A stretch of DNA of 64,000 nucleotides from Flaviflexus salsibiostraticola (GTDB lineage: Bacteria; Actinomycetota; Actinomycetes; Actinomycetales; Actinomycetaceae), in the NCBI RefSeq assembly GCF_003952265.1, contig NZ_CP034438.1:2418001-2482000 (forward strand), in the 5' to 3' direction. Both the position numbers and the translations under genes were made by a program. Shown piece by piece: positions 43,617 through 52,658 of the stretch. How positions within the stretch are numbered: position 1 is the first letter of the stretch; every line of letters starts with the position of its first letter. The notes beneath the pieces are model-generated. The model searched no databases, was not told the origin of the DNA, and worked only from the letters and a program-made list of their open reading frames with translations.

Positions 43617-45599
43617 ATGAGCGAAACCACAGCACAGATCTACACCTCTCTCGACGACTTCGTCTCCACCCCGAGGATTTCGGGGATGGCGACGCGTCAC
43701 GGCCGCACAGTCGCGACCGTTGCGACGATCTCCGACAAGCTCGACTCCTACACCTCACGCCTCGTCGAGGTCGGGCAGGCACCGCTCGCGCTGACGCGGG
43801 CGAAGAAGGGCGAGTCGCTCTCCGCGATCGGCGAGCGCGGCGAAATCTACTTCACGTCGAAGAGGGAGGATGATCGGGCCGAGGATGACGGCGTCGAGGC
43901 ACTCTGGATGCTGCCCCCACATGGGGAGGCCCGCGTCGTCCTGCGCAGACCGGACGGCGTCGACGACGTCGTCGCCGCGGGCGGACGCCTCTTCATCACC
44001 GCCTCCGCTCTTGAGAGCACCACGACCGAGGGTGAGCACGCCGAGGTGAGCAAGAAGCGGAAGGATCGCGGCGTCAGCGCGATCCTCCACGAGAGCTTCC
44101 CCGTCCGCTACTGGGATCACGACCACGGCCCCGCCTACCCTCGGCTCTACGTCGCCGACGCCCCCTCGCTCGACGGCGATGACGAGATCGAGCTGACGCC
44201 GATCGAGGTCCCCGCTGGACGGCTCCAGGGCGTTGAGGTGTCGGACGACGGCTCGGCGATCCTCGTGACGATCGAGCAGACGACCGTTGGCACCGTCCAG
44301 AGGCAGTCCGTCCACCTCATTCGCGACGGCCGGACCACGCCCGTCGTCATCGCACCCGCGATCTCGGGGGAGGAGGGCGACAGGCTCGCCGACTACAACG
44401 CGGGAGCGTTCTCGCCGTCCGGCAGCCTCGCGATGATCTGGGTCGAGACCGGCAACCGCGATGGTCACCCCCTGCGGAACTCGATTGAGATCGCCGATCT
44501 GGCGACGGGCGACCGTCGCCCGCTCAGCCCCACCTTCGACGACTGGCCGAACGAGGCCGTGTGGCTCGACGAGTCGACGATCATCCTCGCCGCTGACCGG
44601 CAGGGCCGCGGCTCCCTCTACCGGGTCGATGTCGAGGGCGGGGAGTGGTCGCTGCTGACGGAGGACGACTGCGCCTACCATGACATCGGCATCCGCGATG
44701 GTCTGGTCTATGCCCTTCAGTCCGCGATCGACCAGCCGTCGACACCCGTCACCGTCGATCCCGCCACCGGATCGGTGACGGCGCTCCCGCGCCTCACCCC
44801 GGAGATCGCGAAGGTCGGGAGGCTGACCGAGGTGACGGCCGCGGGCGCGGACGGCACGGAGGTCCGGGCCTGGCTGGCTCTGCCTGACTCGGATGAGCCG
44901 GCCCCGCTCGCCGTGTTCGTCCACGGCGGCCCCTGGGGGTCGTGGAACGACTGGACGTGGCGCTGGAACCCGGGGCCGTTCGTCGCCCGCGGCTACGCGG
45001 TGCTCCTGCCCGACCCGGCGATCTCAACCGGCTACGGCCAGGCGATGATCGACCGCGGCAACGACGAGCTCGGTGGCGCCCCCTACACCGACATCCTCGC
45101 CCTTGTCGACGCGGCCGAGGCCCGCGAGGACATCAGCGGCGAGAACACGGCGCTGCTGGGTGGGTCCTACGGCGGTTACATGGCGAACTGGATGGCAGGC
45201 CACACGGGTGACCGGTTCTCCTGCATCGTCACCCACGCCTCTCTGTGGAATGTCGACATGATGGGCAGGACGACCGACAACGGCGAATGGCACGAATGGA
45301 TGGCGCCGACCCAGGCAGGGACCTACTCTCCCCACGCCTTCGCCGAGCAGATCGAGGTCCCCATGCTCGTCATCCACGGTGACAAGGACTACCGGGTGCC
45401 CATCTCCCAGAGTCACGCGCTGTGGCATGCGCTGCTGCGGTACTCGAAGGCCGAGGGCCACAGGTTCCTCTACTACCCGGACGAGAACCACTGGATCCTC
45501 AAGCCGTCGAACTCGGTCGTCTGGTACGAGACCGTCCTCGCCTTCCTCGACACCCACGTCCGTGGGGCGGACTGGAGGCGCCCCGACCTGCTCGGCTGA
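43617..45599 (+). CDS. S9-family serine peptidase (acylaminoacyl-/prolyl-oligopeptidase type)
   Basis: This 660-aa cytoplasmic peptidase has an N-terminal beta-propeller (about residues 1-400) that limits access to short peptides, and a C-terminal alpha/beta-hydrolase domain. The nucleophile Ser lies in GGSYGGYMANW, the Asp in IHGDKDYRVP and the His in PDENHWILK. The oxyanion region is VFVHGGPWGSW. No signal peptide is seen. It probably degrades oligopeptides as a housekeeping enzyme and has no clear link to glycan synthesis. It is the only gene of that kind in the central region. The ATG has a TACGAT box six bases upstream. Confidence 0.92.
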   Translation: MSETTAQIYTSLDDFVSTPRISGMATRHGRTVATVATISDKLDSYTSRLVEVGQAPLALTRAKKGESLSAIGERGEIYFTSKREDDRAEDDGVEALWMLPPHGEARVVLRRPDGVDDVVAAGGRLFITASALESTTTEGEHAEVSKKRKDRGVSAILHESFPVRYWDHDHGPAYPRLYVADAPSLDGDDEIELTPIEVPAGRLQGVEVSDDGSAILVTIEQTTVGTVQRQSVHLIRDGRTTPVVIAPAISGEEGDRLADYNAGAFSPSGSLAMIWVETGNRDGHPLRNSIEIADLATGDRRPLSPTFDDWPNEAVWLDESTIILAADRQGRGSLYRVDVEGGEWSLLTEDDCAYHDIGIRDGLVYALQSAIDQPSTPVTVDPATGSVTALPRLTPEIAKVGRLTEVTAAGADGTEVRAWLALPDSDEPAPLAVFVHGGPWGSWNDWTWRWNPGPFVARGYAVLLPDPAISTGYGQAMIDRGNDELGGAPYTDILALVDAAEAREDISGENTALLGGSYGGYMANWMAGHTGDRFSCIVTHASLWNVDMMGRTTDNGEWHEWMAPTQAGTYSPHAFAEQIEVPMLVIHGDKDYRVPISQSHALWHALLRYSKAEGHRFLYYPDENHWILKPSNSVVWYETVLAFLDTHVRGADWRRPDLLG

Positions 45600-45605
45600 G
45601 GCTGG

Positions 45606-45611
45606 TAATCT
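45606..45611 (+). promoter_or_regulatory. Possible -10 of the 45638 DUF2142 gene
   Basis: TAATCT lies 26 bases before the ATG, just after the peptidase stop. The leader contains GAGGGGAGG as ribosome site. No -35 was recognised. Confidence 0.45.
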
Positions 45612-45637
45612 GTCGTCCGACGAGGGGAGGGCGCGGG

Positions 45638-47377
45638 ATGCAGCGGAGACTGTTCATCGGCGCAGGCGCGCTGCTGACCGCTATCTACCTCGTCCTCCTC
45701 ATCGCCTGGGCCTACGCGTCGCCAACCTTCCGCACGCCCGACGCGCCCATGCACTACAACTCAGTCATGAGGCTCGCGAACGGCGGCGGGTGGCCGGCCC
45801 CGGGCGAGGCCACCCTCGACCCCGACGTCCTCACCGTTGCCATCGAGGGCGGGCTCGTCCCACCGGGGGCCCCCGACGTCGGCATCTCCCACTTCTACCG
45901 CCTCGATGGCGGCCTCATCTACGGCAACGGGACCCGCCTCGCCGACGTTGATCCATTACCGGAGCATGAGCGGACCGTGCCCCGGTTCGCGGGGGAGGGG
46001 TCGGTCGGCGTCGACCAGATGACCCAGCATCCGCCCCTCTACTACGGGCTCGCCGCCGGCTATCTCACTGTCCTCGGCGCGGACACGTGGCAGTGGGATG
46101 GCCAACTGCTCGCACTGCGGATCCTCTCTGCGCTCATGGTCGTCTGGGTCGTCCCGACCGCGATCGCCACGGCCCGCCTGCTCGGACTGGACAGGCGGCT
46201 CGCGCTCGCGGCGGGCGCCGCAGTCTTCGCCATCCCCCAGCTCGCCCACATCGGCTCGGCCGTGTCGAACGACTCCCTCTACATTCTCGCCGGAGCCCTG
46301 CTCACCGTCGTGTGTGCAAAGGTCGCCACGACTGCCCCGAGAAAGCGCGACATTCTCCTCGTCGGAGCCCTGCTCGGGCTCGGCCTGTGGACGAAGGCGA
46401 CCTTCTTCCCCTTCGGCCTCATCGCGGGCCTCGCCTTCCTTGTCTCTCCCGGGCCCATGTCGAGGGCACGGAAGCTCGTCTACGGAGTTCTGGCCGGTCT
46501 GACCGGTCTCCTCATCGGTGGGTACTGGTGGGCGCGCAACCTCGTCCTCTACGGCACGCTCCAGCCCGCCGGATTCCCCAATGAGGCCACCGACTGGGCA
46601 GGGCGCGAGCCCGATCCCCTCGCCTTCCTCCGGACTGCCCTCGGCGACCTCGCTGGATCCTTCTGGGGCAAGTTCGGCTGGCTCGAGCTGCCGATGCCGG
46701 CCACGCTTCTCGTGGGCCTGACGGCGATCGCGGTGGCCCTAGCCGCCGCGGGCTTCGCCGCAGCGCGCGGCCGTCGCGCTGCACTCGTGACCCTCACCCT
46801 CGTCGTACCGGTCATCGTCGTCATTCTTCTTGTCCAGGCCTGGCTCAATCACCTCCACACGGGCAACGTGGCGGGGATGCAGGGCAGGTACCTGTTCCCG
46901 GCGGTGCCGGCGCTCGCGGCGCTCGCCGCCTGGGGCATCGCTTCGCTCCGCCGCGTCGGGCGCTGGGCCGCCCGTGCGGGCGGCGCGCTCCTGTCGATCG
47001 CCGCGCCCCTCCTCGGCCTCTACGGGCTCTGGCTCATGCTTCGGGCGGCCTACCCCGCCGAGTCCCTTCTCGGCATCTCATGGATCCGCTGGGATGCGTG
47101 GTCGATCGCAGCAGGTTCGACACTCAAGATCTGGGTCGGCCTCGCCGTCCTCGGCAGTGCGGTGATCATGGTGGCGGGCGTCGCCCTCGCTGCGGGAAGG
47201 CGCGGTGACATGTCGGCGGTGCCCTCCCGCCAGTTACCCTTCCGCCAGGTGCCCCTCCGCGGTCGGCAGGCCGCCGTTCCTTCGGAACGCGCGGGGGAGA
47301 TGAGTCCAGGCTCGCCGCGCGAGGTGCAGGAGGAGCGCCCGTCGGGCCAATCCGACACTCCATCCGAGGGCGCGTGA
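45638..47377 (+). CDS. DUF2142-like membrane protein with PDA variant
   Basis: This 579-aa polytopic protein is similar to 52655-54301 and 55167-56834. The first outer loop reads RTPDAPMHYNSVMRLANGGGWP, while those two paralogues have RGPDEPHHVNS; the Glu after the Asp is Ala here. The second motif DQMTQHPPLYYGL is intact, as is YWWARNLVLYG after the mid-protein helices. The last 70 residues are hydrophilic. In GT-C enzymes the Asp is the base and the next Glu often helps bind metal or donor, so this copy may have altered activity. It stands alone between two promoter regions. Confidence 0.78.
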   Translation: MQRRLFIGAGALLTAIYLVLLIAWAYASPTFRTPDAPMHYNSVMRLANGGGWPAPGEATLDPDVLTVAIEGGLVPPGAPDVGISHFYRLDGGLIYGNGTRLADVDPLPEHERTVPRFAGEGSVGVDQMTQHPPLYYGLAAGYLTVLGADTWQWDGQLLALRILSALMVVWVVPTAIATARLLGLDRRLALAAGAAVFAIPQLAHIGSAVSNDSLYILAGALLTVVCAKVATTAPRKRDILLVGALLGLGLWTKATFFPFGLIAGLAFLVSPGPMSRARKLVYGVLAGLTGLLIGGYWWARNLVLYGTLQPAGFPNEATDWAGREPDPLAFLRTALGDLAGSFWGKFGWLELPMPATLLVGLTAIAVALAAAGFAAARGRRAALVTLTLVVPVIVVILLVQAWLNHLHTGNVAGMQGRYLFPAVPALAALAAWGIASLRRVGRWAARAGGALLSIAAPLLGLYGLWLMLRAAYPAESLLGISWIRWDAWSIAAGSTLKIWVGLAVLGSAVIMVAGVALAAGRRGDMSAVPSRQLPFRQVPLRGRQAAVPSERAGEMSPGSPREVQEERPSGQSDTPSEGA

Positions 47378-47530
47378 GCTGTCCTGCGCCTCTTACGGGC
47401 CAGTGCTATGGGAGCTCTCCCTTGCCTACCGGGCAGCACGTGCGCGGCGCGGTACGCTGAAGGATGGCGCGGCCGCTGTTCAATCGCTTACAAACCGAGG
47501 CGCCGGGTGCCGATCCGACGGAGCGGTACA

Positions 47531-47536
47531 TAGAAT
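47531..47536 (+). promoter_or_regulatory. Possible -10 of the 47569-56834 operon
   Basis: TAGAAT lies 32 bases before the ATG at 47569, and AGGAAG serves as ribosome site. It matches the hexamer in front of the Wzm/Wzt operon. A -35 is not obvious. Confidence 0.45.
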
Positions 47537-47568
47537 CTGGATAGCATACGGCCCGGATAGGAAGTCTG

Positions 47569-48642
47569 ATGAAAGTATTTGTGCAGGTCCCATGCCTGAA
47601 TGAGGAGACCACCCTGCCCCTCGTGCTCGAGTCGATCCCCCGGGAGATCCCGGGAGTGGATGAGGTCGAGATCCTCATCATCGACGACGGGTCGACCGAC
47701 CGGACCGTCGAGGTCGCCAAGGAGCACGGGGTCAAGCACTTCGTCCTCCACTCGCGGAACATGGGGCTGGCGAGGTCCTTCCGCGACGGCGTCGACTACG
47801 CCCTGTCCCACGGCGCCGACATCGTCGTCAACACGGACGGCGACAACCAGTACCCGCAGGACCGAATCGCTGACCTCGTCACCCCGATCGTCGAGGGCCG
47901 CGCCGACATCGTCATCGCGGACCGCCAGACGTCGCAGATCGCGCACTTCTCCCACTTCAAGAAGCTCATGCAGAACGTCGGGTCGAAGGTCGTCAACCTC
48001 GCCGCGGAGACGAAGCTCCCCGACGCGGCGTCGGGCTTCCGCGCCTACTCGAAGGCGGCCCTCTACCGTCTCAATATCGTCACCCAGTTCTCGTACTGCA
48101 TGGAGACGATCATTCAGGCGGGTAATAAGCGCCTGCGGATCGAGTCGATCCCGGTGACGACCAACCCGAAGACACGCGAGTCCCGCCTGTTCAAGAACAT
48201 CTGGCAGCACATGTTCAAGTCCGGTCTCGCGATCACCCGCTCGTTCCTCATGTTCAAGCCCTATGTCATCCTCGGCTGGCTGGGCGGGCTCATGATGCTG
48301 GCCGGGCTCATCCCGTTCATCCGATTCTTCATCTTCTGGCTCCAGGGCGAGGGCGCCGGCAACATCCAGTCGCTCATCTTCGGATCGGCGATGCTCGTCG
48401 GCGGCCTCCTCAGCCTGGCCCTCCTCGTCATCGCCGACCTGCTGAGAACGAACAGGGTCCTCATCGAGGATCAGCTCGAGCGGATCAAGGAGATCCAGTA
48501 CGGGCTCGACCCGATGACCGATGATCCGAAGGCCCGCACACCGGAGGGCCTCATGGAGCAGAGGCGCGCGCTCGAGGCTCATCGCACCGAGACGGATCCT
48601 CTGGGGCTCGCCCACAATCGGCAGACCGAAGGACATTCGTGA
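47569..48642 (+). CDS. GT2 polyprenyl-phosphate sugar synthase with two membrane helices, GtrB-like
   Basis: This 357-aa protein has a GT-A domain (VFVQVPCLNEETTLPLVL, ILIIDDGSTDRT, VNTDGDNQYP with the metal-binding Asp residues, ASGFRAYSKAAL) followed by two C-terminal helices (about residues 232-252 and 270-292) and a charged tail. This is the layout of GtrB/DPM1-type enzymes, which load a sugar onto polyprenyl phosphate. The product would feed the DUF2142 proteins in the same operon. It heads a chain of genes joined by 4-bp overlaps. Sugar unknown. Confidence 0.88.
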   Translation: MKVFVQVPCLNEETTLPLVLESIPREIPGVDEVEILIIDDGSTDRTVEVAKEHGVKHFVLHSRNMGLARSFRDGVDYALSHGADIVVNTDGDNQYPQDRIADLVTPIVEGRADIVIADRQTSQIAHFSHFKKLMQNVGSKVVNLAAETKLPDAASGFRAYSKAALYRLNIVTQFSYCMETIIQAGNKRLRIESIPVTTNPKTRESRLFKNIWQHMFKSGLAITRSFLMFKPYVILGWLGGLMMLAGLIPFIRFFIFWLQGEGAGNIQSLIFGSAMLVGGLLSLALLVIADLLRTNRVLIEDQLERIKEIQYGLDPMTDDPKARTPEGLMEQRRALEAHRTETDPLGLAHNRQTEGHS

Positions 48643-49805
48643 CAGAGCGCCGACGGCGGGTGCTCCTGCTGGCGTCGACCTTCCCCGCCCGCCCGGGGGA
48701 CGGGACGCCTGAGTTCGTCAGCGATCTCGCAGTCGAGCTGGCGAAGAGTATGGACGTCCGGGTTCTTGTGCCCGCTGTGCCCGGGGCCCCGCTCCGCACC
48801 TCCCACCGGGGAGTCGACATCCACCGGTTCCGCTTCTTCCCCCGCAAGTGGGAGGACCTCGCCGAAGGCGCCATCCTCGAAAATCTCCGCGGCAAGAAGC
48901 TGCGGGCCCTGCAGATCGCCCCGTTCTTCATCTCCGAAATCATCCACATCGCCCGCGCGATCCGCTCCTTCAGGCCGGATGTCATCCACGCCTTCTGGAT
49001 CATCCCGCAGGGCCTGTCCGCCTACATCGCCAACCGGCGGATCCCCGTCCTCCTCACGACCCTCGGTGGGGACCTCTACGCCCTCATCGACACCCCCATT
49101 CGGACGGTCGTCAAGAGGATCGTCTCGAGAGCCGAGCACACGACGGTCATGAACGACCAGATGAAGGCGCAGCTCGAGCGACTCGGCGTGACCGAGGTGA
49201 GCGTCGAGCCCATGGGCGCCGATCTCACCGGCATCATCCCCCACGAGGTCCGTGACATCGACACGGCCGAGCTTCTCTTCGTCGGCCGCCTCGTCGAGAA
49301 AAAGGGCCTGCGCCACCTCATCGCCGCACTCCGCCACACGCGGGTCGATTGGCACCTCACGGTCATCGGCGATGGTCCCCTCGAGGGTGAGCTGAGGGCG
49401 CTGGCGGCAGGTCTGCCCATCGACTTCGTTGGGGCGAAGCCCAAGCGTGAGCTGCGCGAGCACTACTCCCGCGCCGACATCATCATCCTCCCCTCCGTGC
49501 GGGCCGTCTCGGGCGACCAGGACGGCCTGCCGGTCGTCCTCCTCGAGTCGCTGGCCTCCGGGCTGCCCGCGATCGCCTCGAACCTGCCCGGTATCGACAC
49601 CGTTATCGAGGACGGGACGACCGGCCTGCTCGTCGAGCCGGGGGATGAGGCGGGGCTCGCCCGCGCCATCGACCGCCTCACCGCCGATCGGGGTCTGCGG
49701 GAGAGAATCTCCGCTGCCGGCGCCCAGCGCGCCGAACGACACAGCGTCGAGGCCGTCGGCAGGCGCTACGCGGCCCTCCTCGAGTCGATTGCGAGGCGGC
49801 CATGA
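48639..49805 (+). CDS. GT4 family glycosyltransferase
   Basis: This 388-aa GT-B enzyme has RRVLLLASTFPARPGDGTPEF at the N-terminus, VIHAFWIIPQGLSAYIA in the acceptor domain, and a clear donor domain: ELLFVGRLVEKKGLRHLIAAL, LTVIGDGPLEGELRAL, and DGLPVVLLESLASGLPAIAS, where an E-x-L type donor motif is present. GTG start overlapping the previous stop (GTGA). It is the most canonical GT4 enzyme in the operon. The acceptor is presumably a lipid-linked intermediate on the inner face. Confidence 0.9.
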   Translation: MTERRRRVLLLASTFPARPGDGTPEFVSDLAVELAKSMDVRVLVPAVPGAPLRTSHRGVDIHRFRFFPRKWEDLAEGAILENLRGKKLRALQIAPFFISEIIHIARAIRSFRPDVIHAFWIIPQGLSAYIANRRIPVLLTTLGGDLYALIDTPIRTVVKRIVSRAEHTTVMNDQMKAQLERLGVTEVSVEPMGADLTGIIPHEVRDIDTAELLFVGRLVEKKGLRHLIAALRHTRVDWHLTVIGDGPLEGELRALAAGLPIDFVGAKPKRELREHYSRADIIILPSVRAVSGDQDGLPVVLLESLASGLPAIASNLPGIDTVIEDGTTGLLVEPGDEAGLARAIDRLTADRGLRERISAAGAQRAERHSVEAVGRRYAALLESIARRP

Positions 49806-50653
49806 GAGTCGGAGTCATCGGGGCACGCGGGTTCATCGGCACCGCCCTCACCGCCGCCCTCGAATCCGCCGGACACGAGGCGGTCCCCTTCACGCAGGAG
49901 CACCCGATCACGAGCCCCGAGGGTCGGAAGGCCGCCAACGGTCTCGACGGGGCGGTCTGGGTCGCGTCGAGCAGCACGCCCGCGAGCGTCGGCCAGCACC
50001 CGGAGACCGCCGACGCCGAGCTCGACCTGTTCCGTGAGTCGCTGGCTGCCATGGCCGATCTCGACATCGCCCGGTTCATCCTCGTCTCCTCGGGCGGCAC
50101 CGTCTACGGCAGCGCCCCGGCCCCATCGAGCGAAGAGGATGAGCTGGCCCCCGTCAACGCCTACGGCAGGCTCAAGGCGCAGATGGAGGGGATCGCGCGC
50201 GAGCAGCGTCCCGACTCGACCATCCTCCGGCTGTCCAACGTCTATGGTCCCGGCCAGCTCGCCAAGGGCGGGCAGGGCGTGCTCGGGCATTGGCTCGACG
50301 CCATTATCAACGGGCGCCGGCCGGTCATCTTCGGCGATCCCGCCGTCGCCCGCGACTACGTCTTCGTCGGGGACTGCGCGGACGCCATCATCGCCGCTCT
50401 TGCAACCGACCGCTCCATCGGTGCCACGATCAACATCGGCTCCGGCGAGCCGACCTCACTGTGCAGTCTCCTCGACATTGTCGCGCAGGTGACCGGCCGG
50501 CAGATCGACCCGATCATCGATGAGGGGCGCCCCTTCGACAACTCGTCGACCTGGCTCCGCATCGACCGGGCCCGCGACCTGCTCGGCTGGCGGCCGTCGA
50601 CGAGCCTCGTCGATGGCGTGAGAGCCATGTGGGATTGGAAGGTGGGGCGATGA
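49802..50653 (+). CDS. NAD-dependent sugar-nucleotide epimerase/dehydratase (SDR)
   Basis: This 283-aa extended SDR enzyme has MRVGVIGARGFIGTAL (NAD-binding), FILVSSGGTVYGS with the catalytic Ser/Thr, the YGRLK (YxxxK) pair, LRLSNVYGPGQ and RDYVFVGDCADAI, the last being a hallmark of UDP-glucose 4-epimerase-like enzymes. It is shorter than GalE (339 aa). It may make a UDP-sugar used only by this operon, for example by 4-epimerisation. The exact reaction cannot be told. ATGA overlaps couple it on both sides. Confidence 0.86.
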   Translation: MRVGVIGARGFIGTALTAALESAGHEAVPFTQEHPITSPEGRKAANGLDGAVWVASSSTPASVGQHPETADAELDLFRESLAAMADLDIARFILVSSGGTVYGSAPAPSSEEDELAPVNAYGRLKAQMEGIAREQRPDSTILRLSNVYGPGQLAKGGQGVLGHWLDAIINGRRPVIFGDPAVARDYVFVGDCADAIIAALATDRSIGATINIGSGEPTSLCSLLDIVAQVTGRQIDPIIDEGRPFDNSSTWLRIDRARDLLGWRPSTSLVDGVRAMWDWKVGR

Positions 50654-51732
50654 GAATCCTCGGCTTCGGCACGTACAACATCGCCGCCCATCCCCGCGTC
50701 GGCATCCTGCTCGAGGGCCTGCGCGACCGCGGACACACCGTCGATGAGCTCAACGAGCCGCTGCGGGTGAGCACCGAGGGCCGCGTGGCCGCACTCTCCT
50801 CGCCCTCGGCGGCCCTCACCTTCTTCGGCCGTCTGGCGAAGAACTGGATCCGCCTCATCGCGGGCACCAGGAGGCACCGGGGGTCCCGGCGGCCCGACGC
50901 GATCCTCGTCGGCTACCTCGGTCACTTCGATGTCCTGCTCGCCAGGATCCTCTACCCACGAACGACGATCATTCTCGACCACCTCATCTATGCGGCCGAC
51001 ACGGCCGCCGACCGGGGCGCAAAGGGCGGCGTCCTCAACCGCATCCTCACCGGACTCGACAGGCTTGCGATCACGGCGGCCGACATCGTCGTCTACGACA
51101 CGACCGCCCACGCCGATCTCGCGCCCGCCCCGCTTCAGCACAAGGGGGTCGTCGTCCCCGTCGGCGCACCGGACGCATGGTTCGAGGCCCGGCAGGAGTA
51201 CCCGATCAGCGGCGTCGTCTTCTACGGGCTCTACACCCCGCTCCAGGGCACTCCGACCATTGCCCGCGCGCTGCGGATCCTCGCGGACAGCGGTGACCTT
51301 CCGCCGGTGACGATGATCGGCACGGGCCAGGACTACGAAGAGGTGCGGGAGATCGTCGGCGACGCCGACATTACGTGGATCGACTGGGCTGAGTCGACGG
51401 AGCTGCCCGCCATCGTCGCCTCCCACGCGATCGGGCTCGGCATCTTCGGCACGACCGACAAGGCCCAGCGGGTCGTCCCCAACAAGGTGTACCAGTCGAT
51501 GGCGGCGGGATGCGCGACGATCACGTCCGACACCGCGCCCCAGCGGGCGATGCTGGGGAACGCGGCGACCTACGTGCCGGCCGGTGACCCGGCGGCGCTC
51601 GCTGATGCGATCCGCACTCTCGTGAACGACGATGCTCGGCGGGAGGAGATGCGGGGGCGGGCCTTTGACCTCGCGTCCCGCTCCTTCACCCACAGCGCAG
51701 TCATCACCCCACTCGAGGAGCGTCTCTCGTGA
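50650..51732 (+). CDS. GT4-like glycosyltransferase
   Basis: This 360-aa GT-B protein begins MRILGFGTYNIAAHPRVGILL. It has ILVGYLGHFDVLLARIL and TTIILDHLIYAADTAADRGA on the acceptor side and GVVFYGLYTPLQGTPTIARAL, IGLGIFGTTDKAQRVVPNKVYQ and SMAAGCATIT on the donor side. Similar proteins are found in actinobacterial wall clusters. The donor Glu motif is not clear. It is coupled to the epimerase upstream (ATGA) and the flippase-like gene downstream (GTGA). Confidence 0.82.
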   Translation: MRILGFGTYNIAAHPRVGILLEGLRDRGHTVDELNEPLRVSTEGRVAALSSPSAALTFFGRLAKNWIRLIAGTRRHRGSRRPDAILVGYLGHFDVLLARILYPRTTIILDHLIYAADTAADRGAKGGVLNRILTGLDRLAITAADIVVYDTTAHADLAPAPLQHKGVVVPVGAPDAWFEARQEYPISGVVFYGLYTPLQGTPTIARALRILADSGDLPPVTMIGTGQDYEEVREIVGDADITWIDWAESTELPAIVASHAIGLGIFGTTDKAQRVVPNKVYQSMAAGCATITSDTAPQRAMLGNAATYVPAGDPAALADAIRTLVNDDARREEMRGRAFDLASRSFTHSAVITPLEERLS

Positions 51733-52658
51733 AGACAGTCATCGGCGCGCTCCGCTCGCCCGCCTTCCGGTCGTTCTTCATGGTCGCCGCAGTCGCGGCG
51801 GCCGTGTGGGCCGTCGTCGGGAACTGGGAGGAGGTCTCGGACGCCCTCGGTCGGCTGTCCTGGTGGGTCGTCCTCCTCGCGCTCGTCATCTCCTTTGCCT
51901 TCGTGTGGCTGACTATGCTCGCGTGGCGGACCATCCTCAATGACGCGGGCGACCCCGTCAAGGCCGGTCCGGCGAGGCGGATCTTCTTCGTCTCGCAGGT
52001 CGCGAAGTACCTGCCCGGCGGGGTCTGGAACTTCGTCGCGGCGGCGGAGATGGGGACGGACTACGACATCTCCCGGCGCCGCTCCGTCACCGTTCTCCTC
52101 ATGTCGATGCTCGTCTCGGTCCTCACGGGCCTCGGGCTCGCATCGATCGCACTCGTCTTCGGACCCTCTGGCCTCATCGATACCTACTGGTGGGTGCTGC
52201 TCGTCATCCCCGTGCTCCTCATCATCCTGTACCCGCCCGTGCTCAACGTCTTCGTCAACCGGGGACTGACCCTGCTCAAGCGGGACGGCATCGAGAAGCC
52301 GTTCTCCGGGCGGGCCATTTGGGTGGCCGCGCTGTGGGCGGCGGCGAGCTGGGCGGTGGCCGGCCTTCAGGTGTGGCTCATCCTCACCGGTCTCGGCAAC
52401 GATCCCGCGCTCCAGACCTATCTCCTCACCCTGGGCGGCTACGCCCTCGCGTGGGTGGTCGGATTCCTCGTCTTCTTCGTCCCAGCCGGTGTCGGTGTGC
52501 GCGAGGTTGTCCTCGGAGCATCCCTGGCCGGGCTGGTGCCAGCCGGTGATGTCGTTGTCGTCGTCCTCCTCAGCCGGATCCTCTTCACCATCGCCGACCT
52601 CATCCTCGGCCTCTCCTCGTCCCTGTCCATCCGGAGATCCGCAAGGAGCGTGCAGTGA
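51729..52658 (+). CDS. Flippase-like LPG_synthase_TM/AglD-type membrane protein
   Basis: This 309-aa protein has about eight membrane helices and the family motifs VSQVAKYLPGGVWNFVA near residue 90 and FFVPAGVGVREVVLGASLAG near 240. This is the membrane part found in MprF and in UPF0104/AglD proteins, without the cytoplasmic aminoacyl-transfer domain. Members are suspected to move lipid-linked sugars or phospholipids across the membrane. In this operon it could flip the polyprenyl-phosphate sugar made by the 47569 enzyme. This is inference from position. GTG start, GTGA overlaps at both ends. Confidence 0.83.
   Translation: MKTVIGALRSPAFRSFFMVAAVAAAVWAVVGNWEEVSDALGRLSWWVVLLALVISFAFVWLTMLAWRTILNDAGDPVKAGPARRIFFVSQVAKYLPGGVWNFVAAAEMGTDYDISRRRSVTVLLMSMLVSVLTGLGLASIALVFGPSGLIDTYWWVLLVIPVLLIILYPPVLNVFVNRGLTLLKRDGIEKPFSGRAIWVAALWAAASWAVAGLQVWLILTGLGNDPALQTYLLTLGGYALAWVVGFLVFFVPAGVGVREVVLGASLAGLVPAGDVVVVVLLSRILFTIADLILGLSSSLSIRRSARSVQ

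Noticed and set aside
43617..45599. S9 peptidase as part of the glycan system
   Set aside because: The motifs are those of a cytoplasmic oligopeptidase and it has its own promoter. No functional link to the neighbours could be seen.
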